In this document: piece by piece, positions 44,513 through 54,653 of the stretch
Layout of the letters: every line of letters starts with the position of its first letter
Numbering within the stretch: position 1 is the stretch's first letter
DNA from: CAYUYV01 sp964449455
Lineage (GTDB): Bacteria; Pseudomonadota; Alphaproteobacteria; JAJFIK01
Direction of reading: 5' to 3'
Assembly (NCBI GenBank): GCA_964449455.1
Contig: CAYUYV010000002.1
Span: 1-64,000, forward strand
Length of the DNA stretch: 64,000 nucleotides
Made by a program: the position numbers and the translations under genes
The notes under the pieces: generated by a model
The model's input: the letters and a program-made list of their open reading frames with translations, nothing else
Told to the model about the DNA's origin: nothing
Database searches by the model: none

Positions 44513-46432
44513 TCAATCCTCTGCCTTGAGGGCAAGCAGCTCACAGCGCCGGATGGCCATCGCCGCTTCGGGTGTGAGGCCGGCGCCTTGGGGGTCATTC
44601 GCGTAACGCGCGGCCTGGAAGAGGGAGAAGCCTGAAGCGGAAAGCAGGGAGAGCAGCTCAGCGGGGTCATGGCCGGCGGCCTGCTGCTGGGCCGGGCACC
44701 AGGTGAGCGCGATGCCAAGGCCCGGGCGTTGCACTGTCTGCGCCGCCCCCTTCAAGACCGCCAACTCGTGTCCTTCAACATCAATCTTCATGAGACTGAT
44801 AGTGCCTGCACTGTGCAATATCCGGTCCAGCGTCACCACAGGCACATCGAACAGCGCATCATCATCCTCGCCCTGCCCCCCATCGAAGGCCCCTGCCGGG
44901 GGACGTGACGCGGGCACCCGGAAGGCACGCGAGCCCTCGTCATCGCCAGCAGCTGCCCGCTCCAGATGGATTGGAGCCATGGACCAGTTGATCTCCATAT
45001 TCCGCACCAGGAGATCCGCCAGCGCGGGATTGGGCTCAATGGCGATCACACGGCCCCCCTCACCCGAACCCAGATGGCTGGCAAGCAGGCAGGCGAAATA
45101 ACCGAAGCCGGCCCCCACATCCACAAAAGTGGTGCCGGGCGGGCACAGTTTGGGCAACAGGGCCGAGAGTTTGGGTTCCCACTGACGATAGACCACGAGC
45201 TGGGGCGTCATGATCAAATCATCGCTCGGCACGAGATATTTCATGTTCTGGAGCGTCTGTACCAGGATGGCATCATCCGAAACGGGAAGACCAAAGGGCC
45301 CCACCAATTGGCGGACCTGGCTGCTGATGGTCTCGACACGTTTCAGACGCTGATCCATCGATTTCAGAAGATCCATCATCTGATCTTTCCGCAACCCTGC
45401 CATGGCGCCCATCAGCCGCTCCCCAAAATCCCAGGCAGTGGACGATGCGTTTTCCACCATTGCCGGCTGCGCAGGGGGCACGGCCGCACCGATCTGCCGC
45501 TCTCCATTTGGTGCGGATACGGGGGCAGGCCGTGGTGGTATGAGGGCCGTACGCGGTGGCACATCGTCCGGTCCCGTCAGACGCTTAGGATCCGTATCCG
45601 CCCCCCGGTGAAGATCCGCCAGGAACCGGTCCACGAATCGATCGGACAAGGCATCAGACTGGCGGCGCAGTTTTGTGTCCGTCAGGACTGGAAGACGCCG
45701 CTCCACACCCAAATAGGCCAGGGCTTCGGACAGATGCGGGCCTGGATCGGCCATCAGGTCTTCATAGGTGATCCGCAGGGGATTAAGTCCTGCCTGTCGG
45801 AAAAAGTCATCCCAGAGCTGATCATGGAGCTCATTCTCGCGCAGCGCTCCCAGGATTTCCTCAAAACGGTATTCAAGGGCCGGTTCCGGACCATCGGGGC
45901 GATAAACATGCCAGCGTCCGGAGCGTTTGGCGCGCCAAAAACTGACAGCCTGGGCGAATTTGTCCCTGCGCACCACATGGAGCCAGCGCGCGTCCGGAAA
46001 CTGGGCGGCGAAATCACCAGCCTGCCAGCGGTCAAAGCCGAGAGCCACGGCGAAATGGGTCCTGTGAGGCCACATCAACTTCGTGGTCAGAACACCGGCA
46101 GGACCATTGTCAAGGATGGCGCGCAAAGCCGTGCGGCACGTGTCCGGATCCGCGTTTGGCGCACACAGCCGCCAGGACTCCGCGAATGTCTCCTTGCCCA
46201 AGCCCGGCACACCATTGGCGCTCAACATGGTGGCTGCAAAAGTACTCCCGGAGCGGAAGGTACTCGCCAAGATGATGCTGCGCTGAGTCCTCGACGCGGC
46301 CACCTCCTCCTGCCACATCGCCTGAAGATGAGGCTTAACGGCTTGCGTGTCGGAGGGACGGGCCTCGGCCATGGAACGCCTCTCTGGTTTATCGGTCAGC
46401 GGATTGCGTTGGGCACAGGCGTGTTGAGTCAT
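44513..46432 (-). CDS. Stf0-like sulfotransferase fused to an FkbM methyltransferase
   Basis: 639 residues. Residues about 50-285 are a Stf0-type sulfotransferase: the PAPS 5'-phosphosulfate loop TFRSGSTFAATML at 58-70 and the 3'-phosphate-binding region WLHVVRRDKFAQAVSFWRA. After a Pro-rich linker, about 385-620 form a SAM-dependent FkbM methyltransferase: FVDVGAGFGYFACLLA, VIAIEPNPALADLL, and LMKIDVEGHELAVLKGA. One polypeptide could thus sulfate and O-methylate the same glycan or lipid. PAPS would come from cysD-cysNC. The start overlaps the stop of the GT2-GT4 gene (ATGA), so both are translated together. ATG 46372 is an alternative start. Confidence 0.88.
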   Translation of the reverse strand: MTQHACAQRNPLTDKPERRSMAEARPSDTQAVKPHLQAMWQEEVAASRTQRSIILASTFRSGSTFAATMLSANGVPGLGKETFAESWRLCAPNADPDTCRTALRAILDNGPAGVLTTKLMWPHRTHFAVALGFDRWQAGDFAAQFPDARWLHVVRRDKFAQAVSFWRAKRSGRWHVYRPDGPEPALEYRFEEILGALRENELHDQLWDDFFRQAGLNPLRITYEDLMADPGPHLSEALAYLGVERRLPVLTDTKLRRQSDALSDRFVDRFLADLHRGADTDPKRLTGPDDVPPRTALIPPRPAPVSAPNGERQIGAAVPPAQPAMVENASSTAWDFGERLMGAMAGLRKDQMMDLLKSMDQRLKRVETISSQVRQLVGPFGLPVSDDAILVQTLQNMKYLVPSDDLIMTPQLVVYRQWEPKLSALLPKLCPPGTTFVDVGAGFGYFACLLASHLGSGEGGRVIAIEPNPALADLLVRNMEINWSMAPIHLERAAAGDDEGSRAFRVPASRPPAGAFDGGQGEDDDALFDVPVVTLDRILHSAGTISLMKIDVEGHELAVLKGAAQTVQRPGLGIALTWCPAQQQAAGHDPAELLSLLSASGFSLFQAARYANDPQGAGLTPEAAMAIRRCELLALKAED

Positions 46433-49095
46433 GCAGACCGGGCAAGGGGCAGCGGCGATGGTTCATCCGTGGGCGCCAGACGCGCCGGAGTCCGGGCCAC
46501 ATCGGCATAATAGGCCTCCAGCGCGTCCACCATCGCCCGCGCCGTGTAGCGTTCCGTGAACAGCCTGCGGCCCGATTGGGCAAGGCGCAAACGGCGCGGT
46601 TCATCCAGAACAAGGGCCCGCAAAGCCGTGGCGAGGGCCGGGCCGTCACCCGGGGGCACCAAAACACCGGTTTCATCCTGATCAAGAATTTCACCAATGC
46701 CGCCAATGCCGGATGCAAGTACTGCAGCCCCCACCCGCAGGGCTTCGATGACCACAAGGCCAAAGGACTCATATCGTGACGGGACCACGACAATATCCGC
46801 ATCGCGATAGAGCTCAAGCAGTGCGTCACGACCCAGAACGCCAGCGAAACTCACGCGCGTCATCCAATCCGCTCCACCATGGGCACGCTCAAAGGCCGTC
46901 CGCATGGGTTCTGTCGGCGCACCAATCGTGTCGTCCCCGGCGAAACTGACACGCAGATTGGGAAGCGAGGCCAGAAGCGCGGGGAGTTCGGACAAAAGAA
47001 TATCGGCGCCCTTGCGGTGCTCAAGCCGGCCGACAAAAACCGCATGGACACGCTCGTCGGGGTCTGCCGCCGCCGTCCGGGCCATGGTGCCGGCCAGAGG
47101 ATCCGCGGGCAGACCATGGGGGATGACAGTCACGCGGGACGGCTCCAGCGTCAGTCCGTGGGCCGCTTCCACATCACGGACCAGGGCCTTGGAATTGGCC
47201 AGGAGATGGGGCGCCTCGCGCAGCATGCGCGTCTCGGCCGCGATAACCCGGTCCACATGATTGCGCCGAAAATCCACACGCTCCGTCCAATCCGGTTTGT
47301 GAGGCAGTGCCAGAGCCGCCGTGGTATGGACACTGACCACCAGAGGAATGGACCCTGCGGCCAGCACGCCCATGGGCTCCACATCCCAGATTGGGCCTGA
47401 GACAACATGGAGCCCGCGGCGCAGGCGAATCCGCATGATTTCATCAAAGGCTGCCACGCAATAGCTGCGCAGGCTTTCCGGCAGATCGGGAAGAGCCGGA
47501 AACTGGCGGTTCGCCCCCCTGTCGGGCAAGATGCGATGGACCCAGATACCCTGCTCGAAATCCACCGTATGGCGATCATGGGGACTGCGCGTGATGACAC
47601 TCACCTCATGACCACGCGATACAAGACCTTCCGCTGCCTGACGAGTCCACATGGCGATGCCACTGTCACTGTCGGGGCCCCAGCTCTGGGACAGGAACAC
47701 GATCCGAAGGCGTTTCTCGGCGGACCGCCGTGTCGCAAACCGCAGGAAATCCCGCTCCCCATGGGCATCAAGCGTTTCGGACGACAGGAGTTTTGGCGCT
47801 TCAGGAGACAGGGCATCGCGCACACCGGCCTCAACGCCGTCCTCGATTTCGCGCGAAAGGCAGTCAAACTGCTCCTGGGTGACCTCATTGTGCCGAAGAT
47901 CCCAGTCCAGATATGCCGCTTCCCGCTTGAGATAGCCACCGAGATATTCCATCGCCCGGGCGTTGCCATAAAGGGCCCCTGCGTGCCGGTGCACGAAATA
48001 GGCTTTGCTCCGAACCGGAATGAATTTCGACCGTGCAACCCGTCTTTCATCGCGCAGGTGACTGGGTGCGTATTTGTGGTGAACTTCCGCCTCCGGCACG
48101 ATGGCGGTGCGCCAGCCGGCATCCATCATCCGCACATTGACATCGGTTTCATCAAGGAAATAGGCATATTCTTCATCAAATCCGCCCACGCCCATGAGGG
48201 CTTCCCGACGGAAGGCGGCATTTGTTCCCGTTGTACTGATGAAGCGATCACCGCCCGGCCGCTCATTGAGTCCCGCTTCGGCCAGGGTCTCGTGGCTCGT
48301 GTTGTCACCGAACCGGTCGGCCACGACGACGCGGCATTGGAAGGTCACCCCGGAATGGTCACGCGTGAAGCCGCCGGCAGCGCCAATGCCTGGGTCTGAA
48401 AAGGGCGCTGTCAGACGATCCAGCCAATCGGGTTCGGGCACCGCGTCATCATCAATAAAGGCCACCACATCGCCCCGTGCGGCGGCAAGGCCAATATTTC
48501 GGGACATGGCCAGATTGGCCTGTGGGCAGGACAGAACCGTAACGTCCGGGCCAGCCAGGGAAAGGACGCGATCCGTATCGTCCGTCGAGGGACCATTGAC
48601 TACGATCACTTCGACATTCGGATGGCGCAACTGGCGCAGTCCCTCCAAAGTCGCCCCCAGGGTCTTGGCCCTGTTATAGGTGTTCACAATGACGGAAACA
48701 GACGAGTGCTCGCCAACCTGCGCGAAAGCAGCCCCCAATTGCGCCCTGAGGCCAAGGGCATCGGCGGGCCGTACGCCCGCCTCCGGCTCCACCGCCTGCT
48801 GCTTCTCAATGGCCTTGAGCCGCGCCTCAATACCATCCAGGGCCGCAGCCATGACCTTCATCATGGATGCCAGGCTTTGGACATCGCGGGCTCCGCTTGC
48901 GCTGTCGGCCTGGACTTTACGAACCCCATCCACGACGAAGGCGAGCTGCTGCACCTCATCGCGAATGCGATCGATCACGCGCAGCCTGCGGCTCATCAGG
49001 ACACACCGCACAGCAACCGTCAGAACCGGTCCCAGGCCGGGCACCTTCTGAACATGGACATAGAGGCGTTTGTACCAGGCTTTGCGACGCGGCAT
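46429..49095 (-). CDS. Bifunctional glycosyltransferase, GT2 followed by GT4
   Basis: 888 residues. A basic N-terminus and helical region (about 40-100) precede a GT2 (GT-A) domain: SVSVIVNTYNRA at 132-143 and the metal-binding FIDDDAVPEPDW at 213-224. From about 465 a GT4 (GT-B) domain begins with RIVFLSQSWGPDSDSG; FVGRLEHRKGADILL and PSRYESFGLVVIEALRVGAA are its signatures. Such two-domain enzymes add two successive sugars. It forms an operon with the sulfotransferase-methyltransferase gene. Donors and acceptor cannot be read from the sequence. Confidence 0.88.
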   Translation of the reverse strand: MPRRKAWYKRLYVHVQKVPGLGPVLTVAVRCVLMSRRLRVIDRIRDEVQQLAFVVDGVRKVQADSASGARDVQSLASMMKVMAAALDGIEARLKAIEKQQAVEPEAGVRPADALGLRAQLGAAFAQVGEHSSVSVIVNTYNRAKTLGATLEGLRQLRHPNVEVIVVNGPSTDDTDRVLSLAGPDVTVLSCPQANLAMSRNIGLAAARGDVVAFIDDDAVPEPDWLDRLTAPFSDPGIGAAGGFTRDHSGVTFQCRVVVADRFGDNTSHETLAEAGLNERPGGDRFISTTGTNAAFRREALMGVGGFDEEYAYFLDETDVNVRMMDAGWRTAIVPEAEVHHKYAPSHLRDERRVARSKFIPVRSKAYFVHRHAGALYGNARAMEYLGGYLKREAAYLDWDLRHNEVTQEQFDCLSREIEDGVEAGVRDALSPEAPKLLSSETLDAHGERDFLRFATRRSAEKRLRIVFLSQSWGPDSDSGIAMWTRQAAEGLVSRGHEVSVITRSPHDRHTVDFEQGIWVHRILPDRGANRQFPALPDLPESLRSYCVAAFDEIMRIRLRRGLHVVSGPIWDVEPMGVLAAGSIPLVVSVHTTAALALPHKPDWTERVDFRRNHVDRVIAAETRMLREAPHLLANSKALVRDVEAAHGLTLEPSRVTVIPHGLPADPLAGTMARTAAADPDERVHAVFVGRLEHRKGADILLSELPALLASLPNLRVSFAGDDTIGAPTEPMRTAFERAHGGADWMTRVSFAGVLGRDALLELYRDADIVVVPSRYESFGLVVIEALRVGAAVLASGIGGIGEILDQDETGVLVPPGDGPALATALRALVLDEPRRLRLAQSGRRLFTERYTARAMVDALEAYYADVARTPARLAPTDEPSPLPLARSA

Positions 49096-49295
49096 GGGAG
49101 ATCCCCATCTTTTCGATGCTTAACACGGCCCCGGACGAACCGCTCGGCCGTTGCCACCGGGACTGAACGGGTCGGCCGCTGGCCAAGCCGGCAAGAGCCA
49201 TGCGCGGGGGCACCGCCACCGGACAGGCAAAAGACAGTGTGCCCGACCGCTTTTGGCCGCTGGTTCCATAATAAGCTGTTAATTGGGGTATCCGG

Positions 49296-50393
49296 TCAGG
49301 CGGTTTGGAGCGTCTCGGCGCCCGTGACTTCCTGGACGATCTGCCCATCACGGGACAGGATGATGGCCATCCATCGGGTTGGCTTGAAATGGGCACAGAT
49401 GATCATCAGGATGACCGTAATGGGCACGGCCAAAAACAGACCGGGAACACTCCAAATAATGCCCCAAAAGGTCAAGGACACGAGGATCACCACGGGACTG
49501 AGATTGAGGGACTGGCCCATCACCCGGGGTTCCACAATATTGCCGATGGTGAATTGCGGCACGAGCCCCAGAACCGCGACCACGACCAGGAAGGTCTGAA
49601 CGTCATATTGCAAGAGGGTCTGGAGGGCCGGAAAGACAACACCCAGGATCGATCCGACCGTGGGCACATAATTCAGCAGGAAAATCAGAAAAGCCCAGAA
49701 ACCAGCGAAATTCACGTCAAGATAGCTCAGCACGACATAGCTGATGGCGGCGGTCATCAGGCTCATCAGTGTCTTGACGGCCACATAGTCCTGAATGCGG
49801 CGGGCCAGCGTCGTGAACAAATCCCGAATGCGGGCCTGGCGTTCCGGCTGGCGGAACATCGCACGGATCTTAATGTCAAAGGTGCTTTGTTCGGCGATGA
49901 GAAAGCCCGTATAGATCAGGATGATGATGGTCTTGCCGAGAATGTCCGACAGATTGGCGATGATATTACCAAGCACATTGCTGATATTGATCTGATCGAT
50001 CAGCCCCGCAACATCCTCTTCCACACCGACGGCCATGCTGGCCTGCTCAAAGATCTCGCGGATGCGGTCTCCGTAGGTGGAGGCATCCCGGATAATCGCC
50101 GATGTATTGTCCGAAATCAGCGTGCCCGCGAAATAGACGACCCCCAGTGTGATGGCAACGGAGATCCCCATGGCCATCCATTCCGGCAGATTTCGTCCGG
50201 CCAAGGACATCGAGCCAATCGCCCGGGCCTGGGCACTGACAATCGCCCAGAGCAGCATGGAAATGGCCAAGGGAACAAGGACGTCCTCGGCAAAATTCAG
50301 GAACCAGACCATGGCGACAAAGGCCACAAGGCCAATGCCGACCATGGGTCCACGCATCGCGCTTTCGATATCACTTTGCCGGGTGTCCGTCAT
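49296..50393 (-). CDS. AI-2E (PerM/YdiK) family membrane transporter
   Basis: 365 residues with about eight helices in the usual pattern: an N-terminal pair, a long periplasmic/helical stretch (about 90-170), then the conserved block LLNYVPTVGSILGVVFPAL and VEPRVMGQSLNLSPVVILVS. The family includes TqsA-like exporters and Na+/H+ antiporter-like proteins, so the substrate is not predictable. ATG 50393 is preferred (GGGAG upstream). It follows mfd by 78 bp in the same direction. Confidence 0.87.
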   Translation of the reverse strand: MTDTRQSDIESAMRGPMVGIGLVAFVAMVWFLNFAEDVLVPLAISMLLWAIVSAQARAIGSMSLAGRNLPEWMAMGISVAITLGVVYFAGTLISDNTSAIIRDASTYGDRIREIFEQASMAVGVEEDVAGLIDQINISNVLGNIIANLSDILGKTIIILIYTGFLIAEQSTFDIKIRAMFRQPERQARIRDLFTTLARRIQDYVAVKTLMSLMTAAISYVVLSYLDVNFAGFWAFLIFLLNYVPTVGSILGVVFPALQTLLQYDVQTFLVVVAVLGLVPQFTIGNIVEPRVMGQSLNLSPVVILVSLTFWGIIWSVPGLFLAVPITVILMIICAHFKPTRWMAIILSRDGQIVQEVTGAETLQTA

Positions 50394-50471
50394 GGTCCCG
50401 CTCCCGCGCCGTTCAACTGGCTCGTGGGGCACGCTAGCAGGTTGCACGGGTGCCGCCAAATGGCAGACTGA

Positions 50472-53400
50472 TCAAGCCACTTTGCCCTGCTTGCTGGTGC
50501 CCGCATTCGAGTCGGCCTTCTTGCCGGCGCCCGGCTCGATCAGGCTGGCGAGCCTGGTAAGCAATTGAGTCGTCGCGTTCAGGCGGGCTTCCGGTGTGTC
50601 TCCGCCCTTGGAGTAAACGAGCTTGCCGTCGGGCTTCAGCTTGGTCGCCACCCGCGAATGGGACACGAAATCGATCAGCCCGGGAATATCCGGGAAACCG
50701 GTCGGGCGGAAGCCAAGGGTGATTCCCTTGGGGCCCGCATCCACCTTGTCGACCTGACAGGTTCGGCACAACCGCTTGATGGCGACAATCTGCAAAAGAT
50801 AGTCGACCTCTTCCGGCAGAGGGCCGAAACGGTCAATCAGTTCGGCCGCAAATCCTTCGATATCCTCCGGCGTCTCGACATCGGCCAATCGGCGATAAAG
50901 GGACAGGCGGACATTCAGATCGGGGACATAATGCTCCGGGATCAGCACGGCGGTGCCCACATTGATATGGGGCGACCAGGTCTCCGAAGCCTCAATGGCC
51001 ATATCGCCTGAACGCAGGGACGAGACGGCTTCTTCCAGCATGGATTGGTAAAGCTCAATGCCCACTTCGCGCACATGGCCGGACTGTTCCTCGCCCAGAA
51101 GATTACCTGCCCCTCGGATATCCATGTCATGGCTGGCCAGCGTGAAGCCGGCGCCCAGGGTGTCAAGGGACTGGAGGACGTCGAGGCGTTTCTTGGCCGT
51201 TGCCGTGATTTCCTTGCGGTTGGGCACCGTCAGATAGGCATAGGCCCGCGCTTTGGAGCGACCAATCCGGCCGCGGATCTGATAAAGCTGGGCAAGGCCG
51301 AACATGTCCGCCCGATGCACGACCAGAGTGTTCGCAGACGGAATATCAAGCCCGGATTCAACAATGGTCGTGGACAAGAGCACATCAAATTTGCCGTCAT
51401 AAAAGGCATTCATGATGTCTTCAAGTTCGCCGGCCGGCATCTGTCCATGGGCCTTGATATATTTCACCTCCGGCACCTGTTCCGCCAGGAACTCGGCGGC
51501 CTCGCCCAGATCGGCAATGCGGGGACAGACGAAAAAGCTCTGGCCACCCCGATATTTCTCCCGCAGCAGGGCCTCACGCAGAACCACCGGGTCGAAGGGT
51601 GTCACATACGTGCGCACCGCCAGGCGATCCACGGGCGGCGTTGCAATGAGGGAGAGTTCCCGCACGCCGCTCATGGCCAGTTGCAGAGTCCGCGGGATCG
51701 GCGTCGCCGTCAGGGTCAGCACATGGACATTCGCCTTGAGCTGTTTCAGCCGTTCCTTATGGCCGACACCGAAATGCTGTTCCTCATCAATAATCAGCAG
51801 GCCCAGATTGGCAAAGGAGATGGATTTGGCGAGAAGCGCGTGGGTGCCGACAACGATATCCACCTTGCCTTCCGACAGGTCCTTGCGGGTCTGGCTGGCT
51901 TCCTTGCTCGACACCATGCGGGAGAGCTGACGAATTTCGATGGGCCAGCCGGCAAAGCGTTCCTTGAAGGTCTTTGTGTGCTGGCGCGCAAGCAGGGTCG
52001 TCGGCACGACCACGGCCACCTGGTGGCCCTGCATGGCGGCCACAAAGGCGACCCTTAAAGCAACCTCGGTCTTGCCGAAACCCACATCGCCGCACACCAG
52101 CCGATCCATGGGCCGGCCTGAACCCAGATCCTCAAGCGCATCGCCAATGGCCCGTTCCTGATCCTCCGTCTCCTGATAGGGAAACCGGGCACAGAACTCG
52201 TCATACACGCCCTGGGGCGGCACAATCGGCGAACCATCCCGAAGCTGACGTTCAGCGGCAATCTTGATCAGCGCATCGGCCATTTCCCGGATGCGCTCTT
52301 TCAGCTTCGCTTTACGGGCCTGCCAGGCCTGGCCGCCCAGCTTGTCGAGCTGGATAGCCTCGTCATCCGAGCCGTAGCGGCTCAAAAGCTCGATATTCTC
52401 CACGGGGAGAAACAGCTTGTCCCCGCCATGGTAGATGATCAGCAGACAGTCATGGGGCTGGCCCTGGATTTCCAGGGTCTGGAGGCCTTCATAACGGCCG
52501 ATGCCGTGGTCCACATGGACGACGAGATCGGCCGGGTTGAGACTCGCGGCCTCAGTGAGGAAGTTCTGGGCCTTTTTGGTCTTCTTCCGCTGCCGGATCA
52601 AGCGATCGCCCAGCACATCCTGTTCACCGATCAGGATATAGCCTGGGGTCTCGAACCCCTGTTCAACACCCAACACAGCGAGCCCGACGGCCTTGTCGGG
52701 CATGGTGAACACATCGTCAAAGCGAGCAACCGGCGCCACGTCCTCAAGCCCGTGATCCTTCAGCACACCGCCCATGCGGTCGGCGGAGCCTTGGGTCCAG
52801 CAGGCAAGGACGACCCGTTTACCCTCGCCCTGGCGGGCACGGACCACATCCTTGAGGGCATCGAACACATTGACACCGTCCTGGGCCCGTTCGGCGGCAA
52901 AGGTTCGGCCGGGCCGTCCACTCGCAGCCACCTGACGAACGGTGTCAGGCGCCGCGAAGGGGGTCAGAACCCGGACGGTACGGGTCTCAAGGCCTTCCTG
53001 CCACTGATTTTCGGTCACATAGAGGCGGTCCGGCGGCAATGCCTTATAGCGGGGGGCGGACAGACCCTTGCCGAGCCCGGACATTTTCTCTGCCTCCTGA
53101 CGGGCCTGAAAATAATCGGCCACAAAGGCAAGGCGGGTGGTGCGCGCTTCCTCCGCCAGGTGATCCAGACTGATGGGCGCATCCGGGAGATAATCGAACA
53201 GGGTTTCCAGAGTATCGTAGAACAAGGGCAGCCAGTGCTCCATGCCCTGGTGTTTGTGCCCTGCACTGACGGCCGCATAAAGCGGATCATCGTCTGTCAC
53301 GGCCCCGAATGCTGCCACATAACCCCGGCGGAAACGCTGGATCGCGTCGTCGCTGAGCAGAACCTCGCTGACCGGGACAAGGTCAATGCCGCGCAATTGC

Positions 53401-54074
53401 CCCGTTGTACGCTGACTTTCCGGGTCAAACGGGCGCACGGATTCCAAACTGTCCCCGAACAGGTCAAGGCGCAGGGGCTGCTCATGACCCGGTGGGAAGA
53501 GATCGAGAATGCCGCCACGCACGGCGAATTCGCCTGCGTCCCGAACCGTCGACGCCCGGGTGTAGCCGTTGCGGCCCAGGAAAGCCGTCAAGGCCTCCAG
53601 ATCGATCTGGTTGCCGACCGTCGCTGAGAAGGCCTGCCCCGCGAGCGCAGACCGGGGCGGCACCCGCTGCAAGAGCGCATTGACCGTTGTGATCACGATG
53701 AGGGGCGCATCTTGGTCTTGATCGGCCAGGCGGGCAAGCGCACTGAGCGCAGCCATCCGCTGACTGATAATCTCTGCCTTGGGCGAGACCCGGTCATAGG
53801 GCAGACAATCCCAGGCGGGCATGCGGATCACGGGCAGATCGGGTGCGAAAAAGGCCAGCGCCTCGGCAAGGGCGGCCGCACGCGAATCGTCCCGCGCCAC
53901 ATGGAGCCAGGGGGCCCCTTCGAACCGGACCAGAAGGCTCAGCAGATGGGCGTCATAGCCATCCGGCGCGCCGGTGATGACGGCCGCTCCGCCGTCGCGC
54001 AGCAGGAGTCGCGGACTGACATCAAGAATCGGATCAGCGATGGGACGGGGCGTTGCGGTCACGGGCCCTACCAT
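50472..54074 (-). CDS. mfd: Transcription-repair coupling factor
   Basis: 1200 residues, full length. Mfd removes RNA polymerase stalled at lesions and recruits UvrA. Order: UvrB-homology N-domains, the RNA-polymerase-interacting domain (LVVHVDHGIGRYEGLQTLE at about 510), then the translocase motor with Walker A GDVGFGKTEVAL near 660, DEEQHFGVGHKERLK, LTATPIPRTLQLAM and the C-terminal TRCF domain. It lies 83 bp downstream of sdhE in the same direction, a frequent alphaproteobacterial pair. Confidence 0.97.
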   Translation of the reverse strand: MVGPVTATPRPIADPILDVSPRLLLRDGGAAVITGAPDGYDAHLLSLLVRFEGAPWLHVARDDSRAAALAEALAFFAPDLPVIRMPAWDCLPYDRVSPKAEIISQRMAALSALARLADQDQDAPLIVITTVNALLQRVPPRSALAGQAFSATVGNQIDLEALTAFLGRNGYTRASTVRDAGEFAVRGGILDLFPPGHEQPLRLDLFGDSLESVRPFDPESQRTTGQLRGIDLVPVSEVLLSDDAIQRFRRGYVAAFGAVTDDDPLYAAVSAGHKHQGMEHWLPLFYDTLETLFDYLPDAPISLDHLAEEARTTRLAFVADYFQARQEAEKMSGLGKGLSAPRYKALPPDRLYVTENQWQEGLETRTVRVLTPFAAPDTVRQVAASGRPGRTFAAERAQDGVNVFDALKDVVRARQGEGKRVVLACWTQGSADRMGGVLKDHGLEDVAPVARFDDVFTMPDKAVGLAVLGVEQGFETPGYILIGEQDVLGDRLIRQRKKTKKAQNFLTEAASLNPADLVVHVDHGIGRYEGLQTLEIQGQPHDCLLIIYHGGDKLFLPVENIELLSRYGSDDEAIQLDKLGGQAWQARKAKLKERIREMADALIKIAAERQLRDGSPIVPPQGVYDEFCARFPYQETEDQERAIGDALEDLGSGRPMDRLVCGDVGFGKTEVALRVAFVAAMQGHQVAVVVPTTLLARQHTKTFKERFAGWPIEIRQLSRMVSSKEASQTRKDLSEGKVDIVVGTHALLAKSISFANLGLLIIDEEQHFGVGHKERLKQLKANVHVLTLTATPIPRTLQLAMSGVRELSLIATPPVDRLAVRTYVTPFDPVVLREALLREKYRGGQSFFVCPRIADLGEAAEFLAEQVPEVKYIKAHGQMPAGELEDIMNAFYDGKFDVLLSTTIVESGLDIPSANTLVVHRADMFGLAQLYQIRGRIGRSKARAYAYLTVPNRKEITATAKKRLDVLQSLDTLGAGFTLASHDMDIRGAGNLLGEEQSGHVREVGIELYQSMLEEAVSSLRSGDMAIEASETWSPHINVGTAVLIPEHYVPDLNVRLSLYRRLADVETPEDIEGFAAELIDRFGPLPEEVDYLLQIVAIKRLCRTCQVDKVDAGPKGITLGFRPTGFPDIPGLIDFVSHSRVATKLKPDGKLVYSKGGDTPEARLNATTQLLTRLASLIEPGAGKKADSNAGTSKQGKVA

Positions 54075-54157
54075 TGGTTCTCGCGCCAGCCGGCGACCAA
54101 GATCGGGCCGCAGCGGCGCCTGTTATGATGGAGAGTGGCCGGGCCAGGCCCCGGCAG

Positions 54158-54487
54158 TCAGCGTGTCGGTCCGCCGACCATGGCGTGCATCGGGTCCTTC
54201 AAGTGCTCGCCAGACTGGATCAACCGGAATATATCAGTGTCGAATTCCGCCGGGACGGGTGCCCGACCCACGATCCAGTTGTAAAGATCATGGTCATCTG
54301 CCGCGATCAAGGCTTCGTACCGGTCGAGCTGATCGTCTGAAAAGGAGGCCAGATGGGCATCGGCGAAATGACCGAGCATCAGATCGGCTTCCTTGAAGCC
54401 ACGATGCCAGGACCGGAAGTGAAGGCGCTTCAGCCGTGTTTCACGGTCGAGCGCTGAAGTGTTAACGGGGGTGGAAGCAGAACCCAC
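54158..54487 (-). CDS. sdhE: Succinate dehydrogenase flavinylation/assembly factor (SdhE/SDHAF2, DUF339)
   Basis: 109 residues from GTG 54487, chosen for the AAGGAG eight bases upstream; the frame is open to 54574 but without a better start. The family helps attach FAD covalently to SdhA. The RGxxE motif is present as RGFKEADLMLGHF, followed by FSDDQLDRYEALIAADDHDLYNWI and the acidic end. Operon with mfd. In many alphaproteobacteria recG sits next to this gene; here about 4 kb of other genes separates them. Confidence 0.9.
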   Translation of the reverse strand: MGSASTPVNTSALDRETRLKRLHFRSWHRGFKEADLMLGHFADAHLASFSDDQLDRYEALIAADDHDLYNWIVGRAPVPAEFDTDIFRLIQSGEHLKDPMHAMVGGPTR

Positions 54488-54653
54488 GGAAGACTCCTTG
54501 TGATGAAGCGAGGAAGCGTCCACGGGACCCCGTCCCGCATTTGGGGATATAAACCGGACGGCCCGATCTGTCATGTCGGTGTCATGTCACTGGAGACAAC
54601 GGGGCCGCTGCGGTCCGTGTCATCCCCCGTTATTGCGTTTGTTCGAAGAAGCC

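Noticed and set aside
49305..50471. 388-codon frame antisense to the AI-2E transporter gene
   Set aside because: His/Asp/Gln-rich low-information product, the expected complement of a hydrophobic membrane protein gene.
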